This document shows, in pieces, positions 32,616-41,279 of a stretch of DNA of 64,000 bases. The notes below the pieces were generated by a model. The model ran no database searches. It had not been told where the DNA came from and saw nothing but the letters and a program-made list of their open reading frames with translations. The stretch spans positions 2,554,011 through 2,618,010 of the forward strand of contig NZ_MSCN01000001.1 in NCBI RefSeq assembly GCF_002954685.1, written 5' to 3'. The translations under genes were made by a program, and so were the position numbers. This DNA is from Polaribacter porphyrae (lineage in GTDB: Bacteria > Bacteroidota > Bacteroidia > Flavobacteriales > Flavobacteriaceae). The number at the start of each line of letters is the position of its first letter. Position 1 is the stretch's first letter.

Positions 32616-33305
32616 ATGACAGAACAAGATTTTAAGAACGGGCAAGTTTTATTGATTGATAAACCATTGGAATGGACTTCTTTTCAGGCTGTAAATAAAA
32701 TTCGTTGGCATATAAAACAACGTTTTAAAATCAAAAAAATTAAAGTTGGTCATGCAGGTACATTAGATCCGCTTGCAACTGGTTTGTTAATTATTTGCAC
32801 AGGTAAACAAACTAAAAACATACATGAATATCAAGGTCAAAAAAAAGAATATACAGGCACTTTTACTATTGGTGCAACTACACCAAGTTATGATTTAGAA
32901 ACAGAAATTAATGATACTTTTTCTATAGAACATATTACAGAAAACCTTCTAAAAGAAACGACAAAACAATTTATTGGAGATATTCAACAAAAACCACCCA
33001 TTTTTTCTGCTATTAAGAAAGAAGGAAAACGCCTATATGAGCTTGCAAGAAAAGGAGAAACTACAGAAATTAAAGCAAGAACAGTAACAATTAATCAATT
33101 TGAAATTACCAATATCAATTTACCAAAAGTAGATTTTAGAGTTGTTTGTTCTAAAGGAACTTATATTAGGTCTTTAGCTTATGACTTTGGTAGAGCTTTG
33201 AATTCTGGTGCACATCTATCAGCTTTAAGAAGAACCAAAATTGGCAACTTTTCTGTTAAAAATGCACTTTCTATTGAAGAGTTTATTAATGAACTGAATA
33301 CATAA
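32616..33305 (+). CDS. truB: tRNA pseudouridine(55) synthase TruB
   Basis: A 229-residue synthase making pseudouridine 55 in the T-loop of tRNAs. The catalytic aspartate is in GHAGTLDPLATGLL; KPPIFSAIKKEGKRLYELAR and CSKGTYIRSLAYD are also conserved. It lacks a C-terminal PUA domain, as usual for this group. Last gene of the ftsX block, 32 bases after uppP. Confidence 0.95.
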   Translation: MTEQDFKNGQVLLIDKPLEWTSFQAVNKIRWHIKQRFKIKKIKVGHAGTLDPLATGLLIICTGKQTKNIHEYQGQKKEYTGTFTIGATTPSYDLETEINDTFSIEHITENLLKETTKQFIGDIQQKPPIFSAIKKEGKRLYELARKGETTEIKARTVTINQFEITNINLPKVDFRVVCSKGTYIRSLAYDFGRALNSGAHLSALRRTKIGNFSVKNALSIEEFINELNT

Positions 33306-33347
33306 ACTATTAGTATTCTGCCAAAAAAGCAGTTTTCTTATTTGGTA

Positions 33348-33355
33348 TAATTTTG
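33348..33355 (+). promoter_or_regulatory. -7 box before the small membrane protein gene
   Basis: TAATTTTG, an exact TAnnTTTG match, 25 bases before the ATG at 33381. No good -33 TTG at standard spacing. Confidence 0.45.
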
Positions 33356-33380
33356 GCTGTACATTACTAAAATTATAGAA

Positions 33381-33728
33381 ATGAAAGTATTTTTTAAAAT
33401 ATTATTAACGGCTTTAGCTGTAGTCGTTTTAGCTAGTATATTACCAGGTGTGTATGTTACAGGTTATGGATCTGCTGTGCTTGTAGCTATTGTTATTGCC
33501 CTTTTAAATATGTTTGTAAGACCTCTTTTAGTATTTTTTACTTTGCCAGCAACTATTGTAACTTTAGGTCTTTTCCTCTTTGTAATCAATGCAATTATAA
33601 TACTACTAGCAGATAGTTTAGTTGATGGTTTTGCAGTAAATGGTTTTTTAGCAGCATTCTTTTTTAGTATTCTACTATCAGTATTTAGATCTTTTTTATT
33701 CTCACTTTTGAAAGAAAAAACTAACTAG
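33381..33728 (+). CDS. Small four-helix membrane protein (phage holin 4_2/YvlD-like family)
   Basis: A 115-residue protein that is nearly all membrane: four helices with the signature ALLNMFVRPLLVFFTLPATIVTLG typical of the YvlD family (shown here in pieces: NMFVRPLL, TLPATIVTLGLF). Databases name the family after mycobacteriophage holins, but most members are chromosomal and of unknown function, and nothing phage-like is near. Its last eight bases overlap the 3' end of the converging Sua5 gene. Confidence 0.85.
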   Translation: MKVFFKILLTALAVVVLASILPGVYVTGYGSAVLVAIVIALLNMFVRPLLVFFTLPATIVTLGLFLFVINAIIILLADSLVDGFAVNGFLAAFFFSILLSVFRSFLFSLLKEKTN

Positions 33729-34677
33729 ATGCTCTAGAAAGACGATCGTTTATCGATTTTCCTAAACCTATGTCTGGTAGTTTTTCAGTAATAATAATAT
33801 CTAAATCTAGTTGATCTAGCTCATGCAATGCATTATATAATTTTGAGGTAGCTTCTTTTAAATCTTTATTAGTTGACAAGATAATTTCTTTAGTTATATC
33901 ATCATTTTTAAAAGAATTATAAAATGATAAAACACCAATTTTTTTATTAGGATGATTTTTAATTTCACTCTTTATATCTTGAGTTAAAACAGTTAGTGTA
34001 TTAGGTGAGTAATGTTTTTTTAACATACCTGGTGCATCAGGATTTTGCTCTTTTTTATTTTTCAATACAACCTTGCCAACAACAGTTTCTATATCTTCAA
34101 TAGCCAAAGCACCTAGTCTATAAATAATAGGTTCATCATTTTCAAAACCTATAATTGTAGATTCAATTCCATTTCTGCAAGCACCACCATCTAAAATCAT
34201 TTTTATATCATTCTTAAAATACTGTTCTACATGATCTGGTTTTGTAGGGCTAATACTATTAAAAGGATTTGCACTTGGTGCAGCCAAAGGAAAATCCAAC
34301 TGATTTAACAACTCTAAAGTAACTGGATGATTTGGAATACGAACTGCAACAGTATCTTTACCTGCTGTTATTACATCTGGAATACTATCTCTTTTTGGTA
34401 AAACCAAAGTCATTGAGCCTGGCCAAAAATGTTGTGCTAAAGTTTTTGCTTTTTCAGGAATATAAGAAACCACATTTTCTAAATATTCTAGATTAGGAAT
34501 ATGAACTATTAGTGGGTTAAAAAATGGTCTTTTTTTAGTTGTAAAAATACTTTGAATTGCTTTTTCACTAAAAATGTTTCCTGCCAAACCATATACAGTT
34601 TCAGTTGGTATAGCAACCAATTCTTCGTTGTTGAGAATAGCAACTGCTTTTTTTATATCTTTAGAAATAATGCTCAT
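33721..34677 (-). CDS. L-threonylcarbamoyladenylate synthase (Sua5/TsaC type)
   Basis: A 318-residue enzyme that makes threonylcarbamoyl-AMP for the t6A modification of tRNAs reading ANN codons. The YrdC domain covers residues 1-205 (PTETVYGLAGN, KKRPFFNPLIVHI, FWPGSMTLVLP, SANPFNSISPT) and a C-terminal Sua5 domain follows after a linker with MLKKHYSPNT. The long Sua5 form, not the short TsaC. Converges with and overlaps the small membrane protein gene by eight bases. Confidence 0.94.
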   Translation of the reverse strand: MSIISKDIKKAVAILNNEELVAIPTETVYGLAGNIFSEKAIQSIFTTKKRPFFNPLIVHIPNLEYLENVVSYIPEKAKTLAQHFWPGSMTLVLPKRDSIPDVITAGKDTVAVRIPNHPVTLELLNQLDFPLAAPSANPFNSISPTKPDHVEQYFKNDIKMILDGGACRNGIESTIIGFENDEPIIYRLGALAIEDIETVVGKVVLKNKKEQNPDAPGMLKKHYSPNTLTVLTQDIKSEIKNHPNKKIGVLSFYNSFKNDDITKEIILSTNKDLKEATSKLYNALHELDQLDLDIIITEKLPDIGLGKSINDRLSRASS

Positions 34678-34925
34678 AATTCTGGAGTAAAATTACACAT
34701 AATAACACATACATTAAACCAGAAGTAAAACAATTATTTTTCTATAATAAGTTAGGCTATTTACCACTTCACTTTCAATGTATTAAAATTACTATTTGTA
34801 TCTGTTAAATCTGTGTAAAAAGTATTTAATATTAATTCATAATACTTTTCAAACAACAAATTTATAACATATTATTTGAGTCAATATTGCTTTTATATGC
34901 GTTAAGCAACAATTTAATTCAATTG

Positions 34926-34933
34926 TAGATTTG
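34926..34933 (+). promoter_or_regulatory. -7 box before the acidic lipoprotein gene
   Basis: TAGATTTG, exact TAnnTTTG match, 20 bases before the ATG at 34954. The 277-base divergent spacer holds nothing else I can name. Confidence 0.5.
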
Positions 34934-34953
34934 TACCAATTAAAACTAATATT

Positions 34954-35670
34954 ATGAAAACAATGAAAATGACAAATGTAAAATTATTAGCCACAGTATT
35001 ACTTTCTGCAAGTATTTTAACTTCATGTAAAAATGATAAAAAACAAATAGCAGATAACTCTTCTGATATTGAAGTTGTAAACGAGAACAGCGCAACTGAA
35101 AATACTAAATCTACAAAAAAGTATGATGAGAGGATAAAAAAAAGGACTTATAAAATGAAAGATGGTAAATATATTTCTTACAATCTAAACCAAAGAGGAA
35201 TTGCTGGTTTTGAGGAATGGAAAGATTTTACCGTAATTAATGCTGAATTAACTAATCTAAATTTATCAAAATCTATTGATACAAAAAATGATTCTGAAAC
35301 AACCTCTGAAAAAAGAATTAGAAATCTGAATTACAGAATTGCCAATCTTAAAAATACCATTCCTACTTGGTTAAGAACTGAAGAAGTTTTAGAAGATGTA
35401 GCAGATGTTCAGAAAGAATATTTAGAACTAATTAGTGAAAGCAATAGTTCTGAAAAAGAAATGAAAGAAAATCTGGAAGAGCTTAATGAAAAATTTGATG
35501 ATTTAAGAGAAGAATTAGATGAAACAATTAACAGGTATATAAAAATTCATGAAGATGCCATTGAAGAATTTAATGAAGAATTAGACGATGGAGATATTGA
35601 AGATGCTATAGAAGAGTATAATGAAGAAATTAAAGAACTAGATAAAATTGTTAAGAAAAATAATAGCTAG
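34954..35670 (+). CDS. Acidic helical lipoprotein of unknown function
   Basis: A 238-residue protein: lipoprotein signal ending SILTSC (C25), a polar low-complexity linker (to about 50), a small region around KYISYNLNQRGIAGFEEW, then a long, strongly acidic, helical C-terminal half (from about 125) with heptad-like Leu/Ile spacing and runs such as NEELDDGDIEDAIEEYNEE. It looks like a coiled coil or helical bundle facing the periplasm. No family recognised. Single gene with its own -7 box and terminator. Confidence 0.8.
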   Translation: MKTMKMTNVKLLATVLLSASILTSCKNDKKQIADNSSDIEVVNENSATENTKSTKKYDERIKKRTYKMKDGKYISYNLNQRGIAGFEEWKDFTVINAELTNLNLSKSIDTKNDSETTSEKRIRNLNYRIANLKNTIPTWLRTEEVLEDVADVQKEYLELISESNSSEKEMKENLEELNEKFDDLREELDETINRYIKIHEDAIEEFNEELDDGDIEDAIEEYNEEIKELDKIVKKNNS

Positions 35671-35690
35671 AACTTACTTTAAATACTAAT

Positions 35691-35722
35691 AAAAAAGACA
35701 GATATTAATCTGTCTTTTTTTT
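35691..35722. terminator. Bidirectional terminator, overlapping the end of the minus-strand gene
   Basis: Stem AAAAAAGACAGAT / ATCTGTCTTTTTT with loop ATTA. The right arm also encodes the last residues (KKKTD) and stop of the gene at 35705-36424. Confidence 0.88.
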
Positions 35723-36424
35723 GTATTCAAAAAAATCAAATAAGACATAATTTTCTTTAGTTGGTGGTTTATCACCCATAAAAAATAAATTTTCTAAACT
35801 ACAATGAGCTTTAAATTTAATGTTACTTTTTACTTCGGTTTGCAATTCTTTTATTAAAGTATCATTGATAAACCATTTTACAAAATAGAAACCATCAACA
35901 TCTAGTAGTTGCATGGTAAAATTATGATATTCTTCCATTTTTACCCAAAAATGACTCGAATTTGAAGGCGAAAATTGAGAAACACAAAATACAATAGCTT
36001 CATCATCTTTTAAGTTTATTTTTTCTCTATCTGCTTTTTTACCTGAACCAATTTCAAAATCGAACTCAAACTCTTCTTTTTCATTATGATATAAAAAAGC
36101 ACCAATACTTACTTGTTCATATAATTTGAACTCTGGTATAAAAATACGCCAAGTATAACTACCTGTTGTAAAGGTGTTTTTACTTCTAACTTTTACTCTA
36201 TCTTCTGTATTTGGTCTTGTTTTAATTTTTAAATGATTATTTTCTAATTGATGTAAAGCAGGACTTTTCCAAGAATTATCAATCCAGTTTTTTTGAAAAG
36301 TTTCTGGGTCGTTAAAGTTTTCTGTAAAAGCCATTTTTTGTTTCATAAATAAACGATTTGAACCACAATTTGTAAAAAGTAACGTTAATATTAAAAAAGA
36401 TACTTTTTTAAAGTTTGGGTTCAT
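35705..36424 (-). CDS. Predicted lipoprotein with concanavalin-like (GH16-type) fold
   Basis: A 239-residue exported protein with a likely lipoprotein signal (LTLLFTNC, C20). The body looks like a beta jelly-roll: NFNDPETFQKNWIDNSWKSPAL, SYTWRIFIPEF, and around residues 118-126 the run EFEFDFEIG, in which E120-x-D122-x-E124 matches the ExDxE catalytic pattern of the regular-strand GH16 subgroup. Conserved glycan-binding aromatic positions are not obvious, so enzyme activity is speculative. The gene follows a 125-residue unknown gene by ten bases, so they are cotranscribed. Its 3' end forms one arm of the terminator. Confidence 0.7.
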   Translation of the reverse strand: MNPNFKKVSFLILTLLFTNCGSNRLFMKQKMAFTENFNDPETFQKNWIDNSWKSPALHQLENNHLKIKTRPNTEDRVKVRSKNTFTTGSYTWRIFIPEFKLYEQVSIGAFLYHNEKEEFEFDFEIGSGKKADREKINLKDDEAIVFCVSQFSPSNSSHFWVKMEEYHNFTMQLLDVDGFYFVKWFINDTLIKELQTEVKSNIKFKAHCSLENLFFMGDKPPTKENYVLFDFFEYKKKTD

Positions 36425-36434
36425 TTATTAAAGA

Positions 36435-36812
36435 TTAACTAGCACTTGGGCAAAACAATAAATCAGTAGGGTTATCTATATCATATAAATATTGATGACT
36501 TCTGGTTTCCTTTTTGCAAAAAGGTTCTATCAGTTTTATCACATTTTCAAAACCTTGTAAAGTTAAAATACAGAAAAACGTTTGATTGTCTTTGGTTAAA
36601 ATGCCTTCATCTGTTTTAAATAAACCTAAAATTAAATTACAATTTACAGGTTCTATAAAATCAACTTGAGATAAATCTAATTTTTGTTTTTTAAGGATAA
36701 CAATTTCTATCAATAAGTCTCTAAACTTGATAGCTTCTACCATATCAAAATTATACAAAAGTACCAAGTTTTCTTGAAGTTCGTTGTAGTTGTCTATATA
36801 ATCTAGTTTCAT
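36435..36812 (-). CDS. Uncharacterised cytoplasmic protein
   Basis: A 125-residue protein without signal peptide or membrane segment. It alternates short strands and helices (LDLSQVDFIEPVNCNLILGLF, shown in parts: LDLSQVDFIEP, CNLILGLF; FFCILTLQGFENVIKLIEPF) and ends in a cysteine-containing tail. No known motif. It precedes the GH16-like lipoprotein gene on the minus strand and diverges from the KAP NTPase gene with 70 bases between, so it is the first gene of a two-gene unit. Confidence 0.7.
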   Translation of the reverse strand: MKLDYIDNYNELQENLVLLYNFDMVEAIKFRDLLIEIVILKKQKLDLSQVDFIEPVNCNLILGLFKTDEGILTKDNQTFFCILTLQGFENVIKLIEPFCKKETRSHQYLYDIDNPTDLLFCPSAS

Positions 36813-36882
36813 TTATTAGAGAATGATTTTATTTTGATAAAAATAAGTATTCTATTTTCAGTAACTTTACTAAAAAAAGAAA

Positions 36883-38325
36883 ATGTCAAAATTGCTACCA
36901 AATTTACCAATTGAAGATTTAACACCTGAAAATGATTATATAGGAATCATTGAAAAAGGAACTCTTCTAAAATCATTCTTCTTAAATAACAAACACGAGT
37001 TTTCTCAAATTAAAATTTTCTCTATTTATGGTGAATGGGGAAGTGGAAAAAGTACCTTAATGAAATATTTACAAAAAGAGCTACAAGGTTCTTTTAATAC
37101 TTTTTTCTTTGAATCTTGGGAGTTTGAAAGTGATGAAAATTTATCACTTTCTCTTTTAGAGAATTTGGTAAATAAAAATAAATCAAAATATAAAAAAGTT
37201 AAAGAAGAACTTTTAGAAACTGGAGGTAAGCTTTTAGAAGGTTTTGCGAGATCTGTAACTATTAAAACTCCTGGTCTTAATATCAGTGGAGATAAATTAA
37301 TAAAAACAGTTAAAGAAGAGAAAGAACCGACTTTTTTAGAATTGAAAGAAAAATTTAGAAAAGATTTTAGAAATTGGGAAAAGGAAATCACAACAAAAGA
37401 TAAATCTCCAGATTATAATATTGTTTTTATAGATGATTTAGACAGATGTGAACCTGAAAATATTTTAAACCTTCTTTCTGCAATGAAACTGTTCTTCACT
37501 TATGGAAAGAAAACAATTTTCCTATGTGGTATAGATAAAAAAGCAATAAGAGAAGCTGTAAAAACTAAATATGGAGAAATTGTAAAAGCAAATGAATATT
37601 TAGAAAAGATTTTTGATATTTCTTTTTCAATGCCTAAAAATGTAGATACAACTAAATTAGTCAATCTTTATTTTGACGATAATGTACGATTAGGAGATAA
37701 AAAGTTAGGCGATTTAATAAGTGATTTTTTTGATAAACTTCAATTTAAAAACCCTAGAAGGATTAAGAAAGTTTTAAATAAATATTTGATTATTAAAAAA
37801 CTAAAAGAGTCTATTGTTTCTAGAAATATAATTTTACCAAACATAAAGAATAATGATTCAGGAACTCTATTTGAAACTTATTTAACTTTATATTTATTAA
37901 TTCTTAAGGAGTTTGAACCTGATATTTATTTTAATTTATACAATCTTTCTTTGAAAAAAACTAATTACAGAAATAGTCTTAATAATAATTATAAAAGTGA
38001 AAATGAATTAAGTGGAGCAATAACTTCTACACTTGATTACTTTGATTATGATTTTTTATATTTAGACTTCTCTGATTATGATTTTTCTAGAAATGCTTTT
38101 ATAAAGTTGTTAATTTACTTTAGCCCTATAGAAGTTGATGTATTGAGAGGTTATTGTTTTAATTCAAAAGATAGCTTTATAAAATCATTCAATGTTAAAA
38201 ATAAAACTACTGAATATTATTTTATTCTTTTTCTATTTGATATTCAAATTTTAGTTAAAAATGAATTAAGACAACAAGACTATTCTATTAATGACTACAA
38301 AAAAATGATTACAAACCTAATCTAA
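36883..38325 (+). CDS. KAP-family P-loop NTPase
   Basis: A 480-residue STAND/AAA-like ATPase of the KAP family. Walker A is GEWGSGKST (residues 50-58), Walker B is VFIDDLDRCEPENIL (about 185-199), and the sensor region FLCGIDKKAIREAVK follows; KNPRRIKKVLNKYL marks the winged-helix-like lid. I see no clear transmembrane pair between Walker A and B, unlike many KAP proteins. The C-terminal 180 residues are AT-rich, Asn/Tyr/Phe-rich and unrecognised, plausibly a sensor or effector. KAP NTPases include phage-exclusion protein PifA, so a defence role is possible; the neighbours are not defence genes. Its last four bases overlap the converging polA stop. Confidence 0.88.
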   Translation: MSKLLPNLPIEDLTPENDYIGIIEKGTLLKSFFLNNKHEFSQIKIFSIYGEWGSGKSTLMKYLQKELQGSFNTFFFESWEFESDENLSLSLLENLVNKNKSKYKKVKEELLETGGKLLEGFARSVTIKTPGLNISGDKLIKTVKEEKEPTFLELKEKFRKDFRNWEKEITTKDKSPDYNIVFIDDLDRCEPENILNLLSAMKLFFTYGKKTIFLCGIDKKAIREAVKTKYGEIVKANEYLEKIFDISFSMPKNVDTTKLVNLYFDDNVRLGDKKLGDLISDFFDKLQFKNPRRIKKVLNKYLIIKKLKESIVSRNIILPNIKNNDSGTLFETYLTLYLLILKEFEPDIYFNLYNLSLKKTNYRNSLNNNYKSENELSGAITSTLDYFDYDFLYLDFSDYDFSRNAFIKLLIYFSPIEVDVLRGYCFNSKDSFIKSFNVKNKTTEYYFILFLFDIQILVKNELRQQDYSINDYKKMITNLI

Positions 38326-41174
38326 TGCGCTTCTAACCAATTATAACCAATTCCCATTTCTACGTCTAAAGGAACAATCATTTTAAAAGCATTTTCCATT
38401 TCATATTTTATGATTGGTTTTATAGTTTCTAATTCGTCTTTGTACGCATCAAAAACCAATTCATCATGCACCTGTAATAACATTTTAGACTTGAAGTTTT
38501 CTTTTTCAAAACGGTTGTGAATGTTAATCATTGCAAGTTTAATAATATCTGCTGCAGACCCTTGTATAGGTGCATTTACAGCATTTCTTTCTGCTCCAGA
38601 TCTTACCATCGCATTTCGAGAATTAATGTCTTTTAAGTATCTACGTCTGTCTAAAACCGTTTCTACATAACCATGTTCTCTTGCAAAATCTACTTGAGCA
38701 GACATATAAGCTTTTAGTTTAGGATATGTTTCATAATACGTATCAATCAATTCTTTAGCTTCACTTCTAGATAAGTTGGTTTGGTTACTCAATCCAAAAG
38801 CAGAAACTCCATAAATAATACCAAAATTAACAGTTTTAGCATTGCTTCTTTGTTCACGAGTTACTTCATCCAAATGAACATTAAAAACTTTTGCAGCAGT
38901 TGAAGCGTGAATATCTTCGCCGTTTTTAAAGGCATTTATCATGGTTTCTTCTTCACTTAAAGCAGCAATAATTCGCAATTCAATTTGACTGTAATCTGCA
39001 GCTAACAATACATAATCGTTGTTTCTAGGCACAAACGCTTTTCGCACTTCACGACCTCTTTCTGTTCTGATTGGAATATTTTGTAAATTCGGATTGTTAG
39101 AACTCAATCTACCAGTTGCAGCCACAGCTTGTGCATACACTGTATGAATTCTGCCTGTTTTTGGATTGATTTCATTAGGTAACGCATCTACATAGGTACT
39201 TTGTAATTTTTTATACTGACGATATTCCAAAACATCTTGAATTATTTTATGGTCTTTTGCCAAATATGATAAAATATCTTCTCCTGTTTTATATTGACCC
39301 GTTTTTGTCTTTTTTGGTTTTTTTACCAATTCCAATTTTTCAAACAGTACAATTCCCAATTGTTTTGGAGAACCAATATTAAATTCTTCTCCTGCTTGTT
39401 CGTAAATACTTTTTTCTAATCTGTTGATATCATTAGTTAAGGCAACAGACAATTCACTTAAAAATTCAGTGTTGATATTGATACCCTCAATTTCCATCGC
39501 TGTTAAAACAGAAACTAAAGGCAATTCAACTTCATTAAATAGTTTGGTAACGTTTCCACTTTCTAATTCTGATGTAAAATGTTGTTTTAATTGCAGAGTA
39601 ATATCAGCATCTTCCACTGCATACTCTGTTTGGTCAGCAATAGGTACAACTCGCATAGAAAGCTGATTTTTTCCTTTTTTACCAATCAATTCTGTAATAG
39701 AAACAGGCTGATAATTCAAGTAGGTTTCCGCCAAAACATCCATATTGTGCCTCATATCTGGATTGATGAGGTAATGAGCAATCATCGTATCAAATAGTTT
39801 TCCTTTTACAGGCATATTATAATTAGACAATACTTTAATGTCATACTTTAAATTATGTCCAATTTTCTCAATATCAGATTCGAAAAAGGGTCTGAATTCT
39901 TCTAAAATTACTTTGGTTTCTTCTTGATCTTCTGGAAAAGAAACATAATATCCTTTTCCAACTTCGTAAGAAAATGCAATTCCTATTAATTCTACTTCTA
40001 ATGCTTTTAAACCAGTAGTTTCTGTGTCAAAACAAACAGAAGTTTGTTGCATCAACTTTTGAATCAATAATTTTCTTGAGAAAGGAGAATCAATATGTTG
40101 ATAAAAATGATTGGTGCTTGTAATAGTTTTAAAACCAGAAGCTACTTCTTCTTTGGTTATACTCCCAGTGCCTGGTGCTGCAAATAAATCGAATTGGCCA
40201 TCTGTATTTGAAGTTGACTTTTTGGGAGATTTTTGAGATTGTTTCGTTTCACTTGTAATGACAGTTGTATCTGAAGTTTGTGTTGAGGTTTCAGTAGCAA
40301 AAGTTCGTAAGAAATTGGTCAATAAATTTCTAAACTCTAAATCATTAAAAATTTCAGTAACTTTTTCTTTATTGGGTTCATCTAACGTAAAATCGGTAGC
40401 ATCAAAAGTTACTGGAACATCCAACATTATGGTTGCTAATTTTTTAGAAAGCAAACCTAATTCTCCATTTGCTTCTACTTTCTCTTTCATTTTCCCTTTC
40501 AACTGATCTGTATTTGCCAACAAACCTTCCATAGAACCAAATTGTGCTAAAAACTTTTTGGCGGTTTTTTCTCCTACTCCAGGTAAGCCAGGTATATTAT
40601 CAGAAGAATCGCCCATCATTCCTAAAAAATCAATGACTTGTAGAGGGTTTGTAACTCCAAATTTTTCTTGTACTTCAGGAACTCCCCAAATATCATAACC
40701 ACCTCCAAAACGTGGTTTGTACATAAAAATATTTTCGGAAACAAGTTGCGCAAAATCCTTATCTGGAGTTACCATAAACGTTTTGTAGCCTTCTTTTTCT
40801 GCCTGTTTAGAAAGTGTACCAATTACATCATCTGCCTCAAAACCTTCTTTTACCATTATTGGAATGTGCATGGCTTTTAAAATCTCATAAATGTAAGGTA
40901 TAGCAAGTCTAATTGCTTCTGGAGTTTCATCTCTGTTAGCTTTATAAGCTTCGAATAGTTCTACTCTATCTGTACTGCCTCCTTTGTCAAAACAAACTGC
41001 TAAATGATCAGGTCTTTCACGTTTAATAACATCTAATAATGAGTTCATAAAACCCATAATTGCAGAAGTATCTAGTCCTTTAGAATTGATTCTTGGGTTC
41101 TTTATAAATGCGTAATATCCACGAAAAATTAATGCATACGCATCAACTAAAAAAAGTCTTTTTTGATCTGCCAT
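38322..41174 (-). CDS. polA: DNA polymerase I
   Basis: A 950-residue polymerase with three domains: 5'-3' flap exonuclease (1-290: FLVDAYALIFRGYYAF, FEADDVIGTL, GDSSDNIPGLPGVGEKTA), 3'-5' proofreading exonuclease with intact DxE (CFDTETTGLKALEVE near 380, then HNLKYDIKVL and YAVEDADITLQL) and the family A polymerase (DYSQIELRIIAAL, RSNAKTVNFGIIYG, VHDELVFD). It repairs DNA and replaces RNA primers. The linker between the first two domains (about 292-345) is Ser/Thr/Lys-rich and contains a REP-like repeat read as VITSETKQS (305-313). Confidence 0.97.
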   Translation of the reverse strand: MADQKRLFLVDAYALIFRGYYAFIKNPRINSKGLDTSAIMGFMNSLLDVIKRERPDHLAVCFDKGGSTDRVELFEAYKANRDETPEAIRLAIPYIYEILKAMHIPIMVKEGFEADDVIGTLSKQAEKEGYKTFMVTPDKDFAQLVSENIFMYKPRFGGGYDIWGVPEVQEKFGVTNPLQVIDFLGMMGDSSDNIPGLPGVGEKTAKKFLAQFGSMEGLLANTDQLKGKMKEKVEANGELGLLSKKLATIMLDVPVTFDATDFTLDEPNKEKVTEIFNDLEFRNLLTNFLRTFATETSTQTSDTTVITSETKQSQKSPKKSTSNTDGQFDLFAAPGTGSITKEEVASGFKTITSTNHFYQHIDSPFSRKLLIQKLMQQTSVCFDTETTGLKALEVELIGIAFSYEVGKGYYVSFPEDQEETKVILEEFRPFFESDIEKIGHNLKYDIKVLSNYNMPVKGKLFDTMIAHYLINPDMRHNMDVLAETYLNYQPVSITELIGKKGKNQLSMRVVPIADQTEYAVEDADITLQLKQHFTSELESGNVTKLFNEVELPLVSVLTAMEIEGININTEFLSELSVALTNDINRLEKSIYEQAGEEFNIGSPKQLGIVLFEKLELVKKPKKTKTGQYKTGEDILSYLAKDHKIIQDVLEYRQYKKLQSTYVDALPNEINPKTGRIHTVYAQAVAATGRLSSNNPNLQNIPIRTERGREVRKAFVPRNNDYVLLAADYSQIELRIIAALSEEETMINAFKNGEDIHASTAAKVFNVHLDEVTREQRSNAKTVNFGIIYGVSAFGLSNQTNLSRSEAKELIDTYYETYPKLKAYMSAQVDFAREHGYVETVLDRRRYLKDINSRNAMVRSGAERNAVNAPIQGSAADIIKLAMINIHNRFEKENFKSKMLLQVHDELVFDAYKDELETIKPIIKYEMENAFKMIVPLDVEMGIGYNWLEAH
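40235..40262 (-). repeat. REP-like repeat inside polA, in frame
   Basis: Minus strand GTCATTACAAGTGAAACGAA then ACAATCTC, aligned with the intergenic GTCATTGC...GAAGCAATCTC element. It sits in the linker between the two exonuclease domains and is read in the same phase as the waaA copy. Confidence 0.7.
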
Positions 41175-41225
41175 TTTTCCTTTTTTGATGAAGATATAAA
41201 GCTACAAAATAATATGATGATTATA

Positions 41226-41233
41226 TAAATTTG
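41226..41233 (+). promoter_or_regulatory. -7 box before the serine hydrolase gene
   Basis: TAAATTTG, exact TAnnTTTG match, 47 bases before the ATG at 41280. Confidence 0.45.
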
Positions 41234-41279
41234 TAACAATTATTAGGTTAAGTTTACTAATATTAAAAACTATAAAAAA

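Noticed and set aside
33381..33728. Prophage remnant suggested by the family name 'phage holin'
   Set aside because: The family is mostly chromosomal; no lysin, integrase or structural phage gene is nearby.
36435..38325. A full antiphage defence island
   Set aside because: Only one gene (KAP NTPase) has any link to defence, and the flanks are housekeeping genes; kept as a weak hypothesis only.
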